Notes: generated from the sequence alone by a model not told the origin. A stretch of DNA of 46,247 bases from Microcoleus sp. FACHB-1515 (GCF_014696105.1 NZ_JACJPO010000006.1:1-46247); one strand, 5' to 3'; positions 15,683-24,709 are shown, numbered from the stretch's first letter. Program-made: numbers and translations.

Positions 15683-16213
15683 ATGGACGAAAATATAGAA
15701 ATTCCAGAATTAATGGCGGAAAGGTTTGTAATTTCGTATTACTATTTATCGCCCCAGGACGCTGAACGGATTGAAGCGTTTCGGGACTGTTCGGGGGATT
15801 CAGAGAAAACCTTGATTACTCAATACGTGCGGGGGTGGCTTGGCAGAAATCGCGACTATTATCTAGACCTGGCTCGAAAAGATGCTGCGGCTAGGGAAAT
15901 TTCATTTCAGCAGTGGGGCGAAACTGTTGTCAATCAAGGAATTGAGGCATTACCTGCTTATCGACAGGCGTTGAATAACATTCCGCCGAGTCCTTTACGC
16001 GATGTGGCATTAGCACCCTCCGCAGAACGAAAAGCACTCAACTACATTTCACTGGGCAAACAAAATTTAGCGTTGCTGCGCGTTGGCGTTCACTACGATC
16101 GAGACAATGCGATCGGGTTTGTCTCACGAATTGTTAAAGAACATCTTGATCGCAACTGGGAGAAACTTTACGCTTCACAGGTCGCGGCGGAAAACTTTGA
16201 GAACTGGAAATAA
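15683..16213 (+). CDS. Hypothetical protein
   Basis: This 176-residue soluble protein starts MDENIEIPELMAERFVISYY, has mixed α/β composition and no recognised motif. GGGAG lies just before the ATG. It diverges from the membrane operon across the inverted-repeat operator and leads a rightward group with the 108-residue gene 14 bp downstream. A regulatory role or membership of the same system as the leftward operon is plausible but not shown. Confidence 0.65.
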   Translation: MDENIEIPELMAERFVISYYYLSPQDAERIEAFRDCSGDSEKTLITQYVRGWLGRNRDYYLDLARKDAAAREISFQQWGETVVNQGIEALPAYRQALNNIPPSPLRDVALAPSAERKALNYISLGKQNLALLRVGVHYDRDNAIGFVSRIVKEHLDRNWEKLYASQVAAENFENWK

Positions 16214-16227
16214 CAGGAGTTGAAACG

Positions 16228-16554
16228 ATGCAAGCCATTCAAACCGAACTCACTGCCGATCGCGTCAACCAAGCGATCAGCGCAATCCTGGAAACGCTGG
16301 GTGAGCCAACGAGCGAACTGCACACCAGAGCCATGACCGCTTTTCAAAGTGGCGATCACCAAACCGTGAAGCGGCTGGCTTCGACCCATTTATCTGACTA
16401 CTACTGCAAAGCCTTGGGCTACTTGGGTGGAGCGCTCAAGCTCACACCCAACACCGACACCATTCTGGCTGAATCAGCGCGGGCGGCGGCTGACTTTGTG
16501 CGCGAGCGAACGTTAGCGCGACTCGGTGCTGAAATTGCCAAGGCACTCGGCTAA
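16228..16554 (+). CDS. Hypothetical helical protein
   Basis: The 108-residue, Ala-rich helical protein (MQAIQTELTADRVNQAISAI ...) has no membrane segment. A strong AGGAG ribosome-binding site lies 8 nt before the ATG and within 14 bp of the preceding stop, so it is cotranscribed with the 176-residue gene. Function unknown. Confidence 0.65.
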   Translation: MQAIQTELTADRVNQAISAILETLGEPTSELHTRAMTAFQSGDHQTVKRLASTHLSDYYCKALGYLGGALKLTPNTDTILAESARAAADFVRERTLARLGAEIAKALG

Positions 16555-16607
16555 CAGCGGATTGCACCACAATTGAAATCATCCCCTAGCAGCCGAGAGC
16601 GATCGCC

Positions 16608-17201
16608 ATGACACAAGCAGCAGTCAAGCAACGATATACCTTTACCGAATGGCTCACCTACAACGATGGAGCTGATACTCGCTATGAACTGGTCGATGGT
16701 GAACTGATTCCAATGGACATTGGTAAAGGCAAGCATGGCGCGATCGCAGACTTTCTCAATGACCACTTCAAGGCTGAGATTTCGCGTCAAAGCCAGCCCT
16801 GGACTTCTAAGATTTTTTCGATCGGGGTGCGATCGCCCCGTGCCGGACGTTGGGACACGGCCAGAATTCCGGATCTGGTCGTCCTTGAGTTTGAGCAGTG
16901 GGAAGCAATGCTCGATCGAGAAGCGGTGATTGAACTGTATGAATCGCCGCCCATTCTCGTTGTTGAAATCGTCAGTGACAGCACTCGCAGCCAAGACTAC
17001 AAAGCAAAACGGGCGGAGTATGCAGTTCTCAATATTTTGGAATATTGGGTCGTCGATCCGATTCAACAGCAAATCACTGTCTTCAAATTGGACGAAGGAA
17101 TTTATGAGGGCGAAGAGTTTGCCAACGGTGAAGTCGTTGAATCAGCAGTGTTTTCTGATTTCAAACTCACTGCAACTCAAGTGCTAAGCGCGAAAATGTA
17201 A
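16608..17201 (+). CDS. Uma2-family (DUF820) putative endonuclease, copy 1
   Basis: The 197-residue protein shows the Uma2/DUF820 PD-(D/E)XK fold: FTEWLTYNDGADTRYELVDG at the N-terminus, IPDLVVLE (catalytic D), PILVVEIVSDSTRSQDYKAK (E...K) and YWVVDP. The family is greatly expanded in cyanobacteria and seldom has a known target. It starts in a GAGAGCGATCGCC leader shared with the next gene, which encodes a second, divergent Uma2 protein, so the pair looks like an old tandem duplication. Confidence 0.9.
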   Translation: MTQAAVKQRYTFTEWLTYNDGADTRYELVDGELIPMDIGKGKHGAIADFLNDHFKAEISRQSQPWTSKIFSIGVRSPRAGRWDTARIPDLVVLEFEQWEAMLDREAVIELYESPPILVVEIVSDSTRSQDYKAKRAEYAVLNILEYWVVDPIQQQITVFKLDEGIYEGEEFANGEVVESAVFSDFKLTATQVLSAKM

Positions 17202-17236
17202 GACTGGCTGAGAGAATTTGAAGGAGAGCGATCGCC

Positions 17237-17830
17237 ATGACCCAAGCCAAAACCCGCTTCACAACGCTTGAAGAATACGCAGCACTGGACACTTCTGATC
17301 TACCAGAGGGCAATTACGAGTTGGTCAATGGGGTAATTATCGAAATGGGTGCTGAGGCCGATCAGAACGTCGTGATTGCAGGGCTACTGTTCTCGGTTTT
17401 CCTCCAGTTTGTGCCGTACTATCTGATTCGGCGTGGGACTGAAATTGCCGTACCCAGCCAATCTGCCACGTCCCGCTACCCGGATCTGATGGTGCTGACC
17501 GAGGCCACTCGTGCCGCCATGCGTCGGGACAAGCGATCGCTGATCACGCCAGAGATGCCTGTACCTTGCTTAGTGGTGGAGGTGATTTCCCCTGGTAAAC
17601 CGGGCAGTGACAACTACGATCGCGACTATATCGAGAAACCCAGAGAATACGCTCAGCGCGGCATCCCGGAATTTTGGCAGATTGATCCAGAGCGATCGGT
17701 TGTTTCAGTGCTGACGCTGGAAGATGGCAGCTACAAGGCCAGAGCGTTTCGAGGGGGCGATCGCATCGAGTCGGAGCAGTTCAAGCAGTTGGATTTGACG
17801 GCTCAGCAAATTCTCAGCGCTGGAATGTAG
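17237..17830 (+). CDS. Uma2-family (DUF820) putative endonuclease, copy 2
   Basis: Also 197 residues: FTTLEEYAALDTSDLPEGNY, then RYPDLMVLTE (catalytic D), VPCLVVEVISPG (E) and YIEKPREYAQRGIPEFWQID. It has the same PD-(D/E)XK layout as the preceding gene but only moderate identity, and both end with QILSA-type sequence. The gap between them is 35 bp with an 18-nt identical leader (GAGAGCGATCGCCATGAC) in which the start codon follows a HIP1 octamer. The next gene begins 9 bp after its stop. Confidence 0.9.
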   Translation: MTQAKTRFTTLEEYAALDTSDLPEGNYELVNGVIIEMGAEADQNVVIAGLLFSVFLQFVPYYLIRRGTEIAVPSQSATSRYPDLMVLTEATRAAMRRDKRSLITPEMPVPCLVVEVISPGKPGSDNYDRDYIEKPREYAQRGIPEFWQIDPERSVVSVLTLEDGSYKARAFRGGDRIESEQFKQLDLTAQQILSAGM

Positions 17831-17839
17831 GCAATAAGA

Positions 17840-18646
17840 ATGTTTGCCCGCTCATCCCCAAAAAACCTAACGGTGATTCACCGACTCAGCCCGAAAGCGA
17901 GAATAGATCGCAGTCGTTCTTATGGGTTCGTAGTGGGAAAGTTTGAGACGGAAAATCAGGCCAAGCTGGAGAAACTGAGGCAGCGGCGCTATTGGCTGAC
18001 AATTTTGAGTGCTGGTGCAGTTGGCGCGGGCGGTTTTGCCGGATTTGCCACGCTGAATCCTTTACTGCTAGCGCCCGTATTAACGTCATTAAGCCTAGTT
18101 GGAGGAGATTTACAAGGAACCAGTCAAAAGTTCTTACTCATGTCGGACTTGGTTGAAGCCTTTGAGGAGGAAGACATTGCGATCGAGGTCGGGCTGAAGC
18201 TAGATGAGTTGCCAGATATCGATTTTTTTCTCAGGTTTCCTGATAAAGAATTTGTTCTCATCAAGATTCGATCGCTGTCAGCTTCAACCATTTTTTATAG
18301 TGAGGAACGTGAAGTGTTGCGATTTGTAAAAAAGCAGCGTGGGATAAAGAGTTGGCAGCCCGATCCCTTAATTGAAATCGCACAGCAGGAGCGATGGTTA
18401 CGCAAGCATCGGCCTGATTTGCTTGGCGGCTCATCCCGCGATAAACGCCGTCCACTTGCTAAGTTGCTAGTCCTTTGGACTGATACGACTTTAGGCGAGC
18501 ATCCAGAGCATTTGTACGTCACAATGGATGATCAGAAATTCCTGACGATTCGCAAGATGGGCACAACCACCATTGTTGAAAAAGATCAGGTAGTTAGCTT
18601 CATTAGAGGCTATCTAGCTTCCAGACGTAGCCAAAAGACTTCCTAG
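17840..18646 (+). CDS. Membrane-associated hypothetical protein
   Basis: The 268-residue protein has a basic N-terminus, hydrophobic segments at about 51-92 (LTILSAGAVGAGGFAGFATL and the following LLLAPVLTSLSLVGG), and a cytosolic domain with DIDFFLRFPDKEFVLIKIRS. That pattern resembles a nuclease-fold core (D...xxK) of NERD-like or restriction-like type but with the usual E replaced, so activity is doubtful. It follows the second Uma2 gene by 9 bp and ends at a hairpin at 18657. Confidence 0.6.
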   Translation: MFARSSPKNLTVIHRLSPKARIDRSRSYGFVVGKFETENQAKLEKLRQRRYWLTILSAGAVGAGGFAGFATLNPLLLAPVLTSLSLVGGDLQGTSQKFLLMSDLVEAFEEEDIAIEVGLKLDELPDIDFFLRFPDKEFVLIKIRSLSASTIFYSEEREVLRFVKKQRGIKSWQPDPLIEIAQQERWLRKHRPDLLGGSSRDKRRPLAKLLVLWTDTTLGEHPEHLYVTMDDQKFLTIRKMGTTTIVEKDQVVSFIRGYLASRRSQKTS

Positions 18647-18656
18647 AAAGACTAAA

Positions 18657-18685
18657 CCCCTCCGTCGATTTATCGATAAGAGGGG
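18657..18685 (+). terminator. Hairpin after the Uma2/membrane-protein operon
   Basis: CCCCTC (18657-18662) pairs with GAGGGG (18680-18685), and inside it TCGAT (18665-18669) pairs with ATCGA (18672-18676). It lies 11 nt after the stop of the 268-residue gene. It lacks a T-run, so it may be an RNA 3'-end or processing structure rather than a classic intrinsic terminator. Confidence 0.5.
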
Positions 18686-18739
18686 GTCAGCCTAGAACCT
18701 TGAAGGCTCGTTTGTTAGGGTTATTCACCCGCACACTAA

Positions 18740-18773
18740 AAAAAATCTTGTCCTGGCCGGATTGAGATTTTTT
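18740..18773. terminator. Candidate bidirectional terminator
   Basis: AAAAAATCT (18740-18748) and AGATTTTTT (18765-18773) are perfect inverted 9-mers with a 16-nt centre holding a weaker TCC/GGA pairing. The A-tract and T-tract flanks give the U-run needed in either direction. It isolates the upstream operon from the replication region. Confidence 0.5.
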
Positions 18774-18832
18774 CGATCACCTCCTAGTTTAGCAATACAC
18801 GATGGTAACAATCCACTGCATCTACAAAAGAC

Positions 18833-18878
18833 AGCCCAGCATCAATCCATCTCACACGATGGGTTCATGCTGGGCTGG
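18833..18878 (+). ncRNA. Strong compound stem-loop upstream of the replication operon
   Basis: CAGCCCAGCAT (18833-18843) pairs perfectly with ATGCTGGGCTG (18868-18878). Inside it, CCATC (18848-18852) pairs with GATGG (18859-18863), leaving a symmetric 4+4 internal loop and a 6-nt apical loop. It lies ~95 bp before the zinc-finger/replication operon, where plasmids often carry a copy-control RNA, a leader structure or an origin hairpin. No T-run follows, so it is not an ordinary terminator. Which of these it is cannot be told here, so the RNA label is provisional. Confidence 0.4.
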
Positions 18879-18970
18879 TGATTGAGGCACAGCGGATCGG
18901 GTGTGGACAATTAGTTCTGTGCGATCGGGTGAATTGCCCTTGCTTGTAAACAAACAGCAAGGACATTACG

Positions 18971-19513
18971 ATGCCGCAATTACCGCTATTCGAGGATGCA
19001 ACTCAAACGCATCCGCCCGCCCGATCGATCGCCCGCCCCAAATCGCCGCGATCGCCCCGCCCGAAACGTCCGCCACAGCAGCCGCTACTCGCATCAACCG
19101 CCGCGACTGTACCATCGATTCCGGCTCCGATTGACCCTGAGAGCGATCACGACAGCTTGGCTAACCGCGCAGCGGCAAGCGATCGCTCGCTTCCGCCCGC
19201 TCCAACTCCAGCCAAAGAATTGCCTCCTGGCCGGATTGACCCGACTGATCCTGCTTTCAACTACCTGAAAAATTGCCGCCTGTGCGGTGCGCCGATCGAG
19301 ATTGGGGGACTCGATCACTCCCTCTGCTCCGCTGACTGTGGCTGGGTTGTTGATCTTCAATGGCTGGCACGGATGGAGGCACACAGGCGTAAGCGCAAAG
19401 AGCCAGAGCCACAGGCCGCGACGCACACGGATCGCGGCGACAGTGAAGCGCTCGACTTGTTCAGCAATAACCTCGATCGCGACACCTCTGACATGGATGG
19501 AGGTGTGGCATGA
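18971..19513 (+). CDS. Small zinc-finger protein coupled to the replication gene
   Basis: The 180-residue protein has a long Pro/Arg/Ala-rich disordered first ~90 residues, then a treble-clef-like zinc motif CRLCGAPIEIGG...CSADCGW (two Cys pairs), then a basic helix (RMEAHRRKRKEPEP) and an acidic tail. AAGGAC lies 7 nt before the ATG. Its stop overlaps the ATG of the replication protein (ATGA), so it is cotranslated with it and probably has a DNA-binding or loading role in plasmid replication. Confidence 0.75.
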   Translation: MPQLPLFEDATQTHPPARSIARPKSPRSPRPKRPPQQPLLASTAATVPSIPAPIDPESDHDSLANRAAASDRSLPPAPTPAKELPPGRIDPTDPAFNYLKNCRLCGAPIEIGGLDHSLCSADCGWVVDLQWLARMEAHRRKRKEPEPQAATHTDRGDSEALDLFSNNLDRDTSDMDGGVA

Positions 19514-22500
19514 GCATCGTTCTCCGCAAACCACCTGCACCCGCAGCACTGCCCTTTGAGCAACGCATCGAACAGGAATTCATTGTCGGCAGTGGGATCG
19601 CCCTTGACCTGTATGCCGCCACGATCGACTTTCTGGAAGACACTGGACGCTGGGAAGTCCATGAAGCCCTGGGGCTGGACGTGCGTCCCCAGTGGCAGAC
19701 CCGCAAGCCGCATGATTTTGGAGTACTAGCCTGCCTGCGAAACGAAGATGACACGCTTTGGCAAGGCAAACCCGAACGTCCGATCGTCAACGCCAAAGGC
19801 AAGCCACAGAAATATCAATCCGTCGCGGGTGCTGGCTCACGGGCATTTTTGCCACACATTCCCGCCTCGATTCGCCGCAAGATCGCAGAACGCTACCAAG
19901 TTGAAGTCCCGTTGGTAGGGTCATTTTGGGAGTGGTTAGCGCAGCACCCAGAAATCCCCATCCTCTTCACTGAGGGCGGCAAAAAGGCGCTATCACTGCT
20001 GGGTTTGGGCTATGTAGCGATCGCGCTCTATGGCGTGAATGGCGGCTATCTCAAGTGCAAGGTCACAGGCGATCGATCGCTGATCCCAGACGTAGCTCGA
20101 TTTGCCCTCACAGGCCGACCCATCACCTTAGCCTTCGACCAGGACACCGACTCGAAAACGCAAGCGCGGGTCAACGTTGCCCTATGGCGATTTGGTGGCC
20201 TGCTCCAAGCGGCGGGCTGTGAGGTGGCGATCGCCCGCTGGGATGGAGCGCAGGGCAAAGGCGTAGACGATCTGATTGTTCATCAGGGAGCAGCGGCCTT
20301 CGATCGCCTCTACCAGGATGCGCTACCGCTCCAGCACTGGCAGCTATGGCAGCGACTAGAGCAGCGCTTGACCCATCCTGCTGCCCTCCGCATTCACCAG
20401 GCCGATCTTGCCAAGCTGGAAATTGCCCACCTGCCACAATCGGGCATCATCGGCATTGCTGCCGCGAAAGGCACAGGCAAAACTAAGCTGATTGCCAGCA
20501 CCATCAAACTGAGTGAATCCGTGTTGAGTGCAGGCCACCGCATCGCCCTGATGCGAAATCTGTGCGAGCGCTTGGGACTACGCTATCGGGGCGATCTCGA
20601 TCGCGCTGGGGGACGCTTCATCGACGAGTCGGGCTACGCCCTGCGAATCGGCTTCTGTGTTGATGCACTGATGGCGATCGACCCTGAGCAATTCAAGAAT
20701 TGCGATCTAATCATTGATGAAGTCGTGCAAGTCTTGCGGCATCTGCTCACCAGTTCCACCTGCAACAAAGACGGAATGCGCCCCTTACTGCTGGCGCGAT
20801 TTGCCGCGCTGGTGCGATCGGCGCGGCGCGTGATTGTGGCCGATGCCGACCTCGATAACGCCACACTGCACTACTTGCAGCAGTTGCGGGGCGAGGGGGA
20901 TAATTCCGTCTTCCTCATTCGCAACGACTACCAGCCTCAAGGCTATGCAGTGCGCTATGTCGAGTCGCGTGATTCCAGTCCGGCGATCGCATCTCTGCTG
21001 ACCGATGTGGGCAAGCTTGCACCCGGTAAAGTCCTGTTTGTCAGCACGGACAGCTTGAGGAAAAGCCAGCACTTGGCAAACTTGATTGAGAAAGCGTATC
21101 CCAGCAAGTGCATCCTGGTGCTGAACTCCCACACCAGCAACGGCAGTGCCGAGCAAGCCTTCATCAAAACACCCGATGCCGAACTGCACCACTACGATGT
21201 GGTGATCGCCTCGCCCACGCTAGGTACTGGTGCGAGCATCGAAGCCCAGGGCGTAATCGATCGCGTCTACGGCCTCTTTAGCGGCGGCTCCTCCACTGAT
21301 GCAGATATGGCGCAAGCGCTGGGCAGAGTGCGCGAACCTGTGCCTCGCATTGTCTGGTGTGCCAAACGCGGCAGCAACTTCAGCAAGGTCAGCCGATCGA
21401 CGAGCAGCCTTGAACTCAAGAGCCAGTTGCAGCAGAAGACCAGCATTGCCGCGAGCTTGGTCAAGCTGAGTTTGAGTGATGCCGCTTCGGATGCGATCGA
21501 CGCTTTCGACTGGAAGGGCGATGCTCACTTAAATTTGTGGTGTCACTTCGCCGCTGAGCAAAACCGCTCAATGCTCAACCTGCGAGATGCCTTGCTGGTG
21601 CGACTGCGGCAGGAAGGGCACATCGTTGAGGTGGAATCAGCCGAACCGGATGCGGCCATGAAATTGCGCCTCAAGGCAACTAGCGCCGAACTCAAGCAGT
21701 TTGAGGCCGAAGCCAAAGCCAACGCTGATGAACTTACTTACGCCGAGATCAAGCTGCTGGAGGCCAAAGAGTCACCCACGCCGGCTGAGAAACAGGCGAT
21801 CGACAATTTCCACATTCGCGACTTCTACTGCTTGGACTCACTCACAGTGGAGGACGTAACAAACGACAAAGACGGTAGATATCGGGGGGAACTGCTCAAT
21901 CTCGAAGCCGCGCTGTTTCCCGATACAGCACTTGATCGCACGGCACGGGCACTGGAAAAACAGGCAAGCTGGAACCAAGGCTTGTGCCCCTGGGATCTCC
22001 CCGATACTGCCCTGCGGCAAGCAATTCGGGTCAAGTTGGGACTGCTCAAATATATTGATGCCGATCGCACCTGGACGAAGTACGATTTGGCCGCTGATGC
22101 CGATCGAGCACGGCAGATGGCAGGGCAAATCAAAACGGTGCTGCATCTGACCATCACGCCCAAGATGAGTGACGTGCAAATCATTCACCAGTTGCTTAGC
22201 CAGATGGGGCTAAAGGTCAGCTTTGGCTGGAGCCGGGCGATCGCGGGGCATGAGGGCGAAAAGCTGCGAGTCTATCGACTCGATGCGAGTCGTTACGAGC
22301 AGGCGATCGGCATTTTACACAGGCGGCAGGAGCGACGCGAGACGCAGCAACCGCAGACAGAAGACGAGGGCGGATCACCCATGCCTTCTATCTCTACACC
22401 ACACACGGAAGATCCAGAACCACCAGAAGCCCCAACACAGGAAAAGTGGGCATCCGAGGCGGATTTGGCCGATGTGCGCGTGTGGTTGGCAGCAGCAAAA

Positions 22501-22578
22501 GCTGATCCCAGCGATGAATCGGTGCAGCAATTGCTCAGTCTCGTTCCGCCCGATGTGATTGCGCGGGCGATCGGATAG
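19510..22578 (+). CDS. CyRepA1-family plasmid replication protein (TOPRIM primase-like plus helicase)
   Basis: The 1022-residue protein has the two-module layout of cyanobacterial plasmid initiators. The N-terminal DUF3854/TOPRIM-like domain shows ILFTEGGKKALSLLGLGYVA (E155), YGVNGGY and ITLAFDQDTD (D210). A P-loop helicase-like ATPase follows with AAAKGTGKTKL (317-327) and DLIIDEVVQVLRHLL (D403, E404), then VVIASPTLGTGASIE and a QALGRVRE arginine-finger-like motif. The last ~350 residues are helical and less conserved. It marks the window as a plasmid; an origin would be expected nearby, with structured DNA on both sides (18833-18878 and 22911-22930). Confidence 0.85.
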   Translation: MSIVLRKPPAPAALPFEQRIEQEFIVGSGIALDLYAATIDFLEDTGRWEVHEALGLDVRPQWQTRKPHDFGVLACLRNEDDTLWQGKPERPIVNAKGKPQKYQSVAGAGSRAFLPHIPASIRRKIAERYQVEVPLVGSFWEWLAQHPEIPILFTEGGKKALSLLGLGYVAIALYGVNGGYLKCKVTGDRSLIPDVARFALTGRPITLAFDQDTDSKTQARVNVALWRFGGLLQAAGCEVAIARWDGAQGKGVDDLIVHQGAAAFDRLYQDALPLQHWQLWQRLEQRLTHPAALRIHQADLAKLEIAHLPQSGIIGIAAAKGTGKTKLIASTIKLSESVLSAGHRIALMRNLCERLGLRYRGDLDRAGGRFIDESGYALRIGFCVDALMAIDPEQFKNCDLIIDEVVQVLRHLLTSSTCNKDGMRPLLLARFAALVRSARRVIVADADLDNATLHYLQQLRGEGDNSVFLIRNDYQPQGYAVRYVESRDSSPAIASLLTDVGKLAPGKVLFVSTDSLRKSQHLANLIEKAYPSKCILVLNSHTSNGSAEQAFIKTPDAELHHYDVVIASPTLGTGASIEAQGVIDRVYGLFSGGSSTDADMAQALGRVREPVPRIVWCAKRGSNFSKVSRSTSSLELKSQLQQKTSIAASLVKLSLSDAASDAIDAFDWKGDAHLNLWCHFAAEQNRSMLNLRDALLVRLRQEGHIVEVESAEPDAAMKLRLKATSAELKQFEAEAKANADELTYAEIKLLEAKESPTPAEKQAIDNFHIRDFYCLDSLTVEDVTNDKDGRYRGELLNLEAALFPDTALDRTARALEKQASWNQGLCPWDLPDTALRQAIRVKLGLLKYIDADRTWTKYDLAADADRARQMAGQIKTVLHLTITPKMSDVQIIHQLLSQMGLKVSFGWSRAIAGHEGEKLRVYRLDASRYEQAIGILHRRQERRETQQPQTEDEGGSPMPSISTPHTEDPEPPEAPTQEKWASEADLADVRVWLAAAKADPSDESVQQLLSLVPPDVIARAIG

Positions 22579-23047
22579 CCCAACGCTGCCCATTTCCTTG
22601 CTAAGAGGTGTCGCGCTTGGCTACACCCTCAGCTTTGCGCTGGCAAGATTGTCTGTCCTGCCTCGATCGCGACATCTAGCCGTTTCCAGGGAACTCCGGC
22701 GCATGAAAAAGCCCCATGCGTAGATGAGGCTGAGCGGAGCGCAACGGTGTTCGGTTTCATTTTGCCCTGGAAAATTCACGGTGAAGGTCTAATGGGGCGA
22801 TTGTTGCTCCGATGACGATTAAGTTCTAGTCAATTTTGCGCTTTACACTGCTAGAACACTTTGCTGATGGGGTTGCTGGAGTTTGATGCAATTGGTGGCT
22901 GGATGAACCCCACTGTAAATATTTACAGTGCCCGTTTGCTGAGCGCTTGACGACCCTTGCCACTAGGCGGCGCGTTGGCGCGTCCAGCGGTGTTGCTGGG
23001 CGATCGCTCATCGATCAGTGCGACGATCGCGATCGCTCAAAACCCGT
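22579..23047. other. Intergenic region after the replication gene
   Basis: No credible gene. It holds a small inverted repeat near 22701-22723 (CGCATG with CATGCG around an A-rich loop), a perfect 20-bp palindrome at 22911-22930, and HIP1/CGATCG clusters at 22990-23040. Because it directly follows the replication protein gene, it is a candidate place for an origin or for control sites. Confidence 0.5.
22911..22930. promoter_or_regulatory. Perfect 20-bp palindrome downstream of the replication gene
   Basis: CACTGTAAATATTTACAGTG is fully self-complementary with an AT-rich centre. It is suited to binding a symmetric dimeric protein, for example a repressor or a replication factor, or to extruding as a small cruciform. 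No adjacent regulator gene claims it. Confidence 0.6.
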
Positions 23048-23350
23048 TTACTCGATCGCAGCCGCTGGAGTCCGTAGCCCTTGATCGATCGCATCGCGAA
23101 CGTCTGTCATCAGCCCTTTGAGACTGACGAGAACCCCTTCGAGCGACTCATCCTCAATCCAACTGCTCAGTTGCAGCGTGTCATTGAGATAAAGACTGGC
23201 CGAAAAAGTCCCGTCCTTGTAGTCGAGTACCGTGATTGAGGGGTCGATGAATCGACTGTCGCTTGCCACCGTTGCACAAGCGGAGGTATCGGACAATCGC
23301 CACTCCAGAGCAGGAAAATGTTTCGATAGCAGCGCTGGGTCGATCGCCAT
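23048..23350 (-). CDS. Small hypothetical protein
   Basis: A 100-residue acidic protein from the ATG at 23350 (MAIDPALLSKHFPALEWRLS), with a β-rich middle (ITVLDYKDGTFSASLYLNDT) and a helical end. The composition resembles small soluble cyanobacterial proteins with no assigned role. An in-frame start seven codons upstream exists but lacks a clear ribosome-binding site. Confidence 0.5.
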   Translation of the reverse strand: MAIDPALLSKHFPALEWRLSDTSACATVASDSRFIDPSITVLDYKDGTFSASLYLNDTLQLSSWIEDESLEGVLVSLKGLMTDVRDAIDQGLRTPAAAIE

Positions 23351-23371
23351 AGTCTCACCCGCTCCCCACAA

Positions 23372-23740
23372 CTTCTATCCGTGATTATGGCGCACCGCTC
23401 CTGTGATCGGGTTGTGGAGTGAACCGAGTTCAGGTGAGCGCGATCCCATCGAGTTTGCCTGCAAGGTTGTGACCGCATCGCATGGGCATGGGTATCAGGG
23501 GCAAGCCGACCGCAACCGTCTTGGCGCAGTCGCGCAGCGACAAGCGATCGCCCTCGCGCCGTTTGACCGCGCTCAAAATGGGCGCGATGGTGGAATCAAC
23601 AAACGCAGCTTGATCAGGTGTTGAGCACTTCGATGCTGTTTCAGCTTCCTGGCGATCGATCACCCAATGCGGCGTGGGTGGAACTTCTCAACGACGCAAA
23701 CTTGGAAAGAACGAAACGGATTTGAAACTCGGCACTCGCG
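23372..23740. other. Intergenic, nothing assignable
   Basis: Short overlapping frames exist on both strands but none has a convincing start, codon pattern or family resemblance. Fragmented coding-like stretches suggest old gene debris between the replication region and the LysR/aspartoacylase block. Confidence 0.4.
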
Positions 23741-24664
23741 CTACCCAATTGTGGGGAAATGAATTTCATTCTCTGAAATGGCTTGCACAATATTCAGGAA
23801 TCGCTGCAAGATTGCAGATGAATCGTTGCGACGCCAAATTGCGCTGAATGGCTTCATGCCTGTGGGTTCCTGGATAGAACGGTAAACAACGCCTTTGCGC
23901 TGTAAATTCTGAACGCTGAGCGGCAATAAACTGATGCCCATTTCACCCGCCACCAATCCTAGGATCGTGACCATAAATGTTGCTTCTTGGGCAACTTTTG
24001 GCACAAAGCCAGCTTGGGCACAAAGGTAGTGAATTTGCTCAGATAAACCTGATACAACCTGACGTAGTGGCATAATGAACTCTTCGCAAGCTAAATCAGT
24101 GAGTGCAATATTGGGTTGGCTAGATAATCGATGGCTTTGCGGTAATGCAACCACCAGCGGCTCTTGAGTAAGTGGCATGACTGCCAAGTCAGACGCTTCT
24201 GCAAGGGCGAGGTCTTGATCTTGATAGACAAAAATGATGTCGGTCTGCTGATCGCGTAAGCCTTGAACTTGAAAGGCGCTATTTTCTTCGCGCAAAATGA
24301 GCTTCACTTGCGGATAGTGCTGTCGAAACGATTGCAAAATATTGGGCAGAATCCCATTGGCGATCGAACTGGTGAAGCCAACCGTAAGGTAGCCTAATTC
24401 GCCTTGATAAATGCGCTGCGTTTTGTGGACTGCTTGCTCTAATTGCGTCAGTATGGCTCTGGCTTCTTCTAAGAAGGTGATTCCAGCGAGCGTCAACTGG
24501 AGTGGCCGTTTGGTGCGATCGAACAGCTTCACGCCAAGTTCCGCTTCTAACGCTTGAATTTGCTGGCTCAGCGGCGGTTGAGCCATTTGCAATCGTGCGG
24601 CAGCACGACTGAAATTGAGTTCATCAGCAACCGCGATGAAGTAACGCAGATGACGAAGTTCCAT
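23741..24664 (-). CDS. LysR-family transcriptional regulator
   Basis: The 307-residue protein starts MELRHLRYFIAVADELNFSR and continues AAARLQMAQPPLSQQIQALE, the LysR winged helix-turn-helix, followed by the linker helix (LFDRTKRPLQLTLAG) and a type 2 periplasmic-binding-like effector domain (YLTVGFTSSIANGILP through the C-terminus). It is transcribed away from the aspartoacylase gene 105 bp away, the usual LysR arrangement in which the regulator controls its divergent neighbour in response to a small ligand. The ligand cannot be read from sequence. Confidence 0.95.
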   Translation of the reverse strand: MELRHLRYFIAVADELNFSRAAARLQMAQPPLSQQIQALEAELGVKLFDRTKRPLQLTLAGITFLEEARAILTQLEQAVHKTQRIYQGELGYLTVGFTSSIANGILPNILQSFRQHYPQVKLILREENSAFQVQGLRDQQTDIIFVYQDQDLALAEASDLAVMPLTQEPLVVALPQSHRLSSQPNIALTDLACEEFIMPLRQVVSGLSEQIHYLCAQAGFVPKVAQEATFMVTILGLVAGEMGISLLPLSVQNLQRKGVVYRSIQEPTGMKPFSAIWRRNDSSAILQRFLNIVQAISENEIHFPTIG

Positions 24665-24709
24665 GAGTCACAATATCTTTTGAATATAGTAATGTAATCA
24701 AACAAGTAT

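Noticed and set aside
22826-23011. Short leftward reading frame after the replication gene
   Set aside because: It spans the 20-bp palindrome and HIP1 clusters, has no ribosome-binding site and a biased composition.
23403-23663. Overlapping short frames on both strands
   Set aside because: No family resemblance, and the opposing frames mirror each other in a GC-rich region; likely chance.
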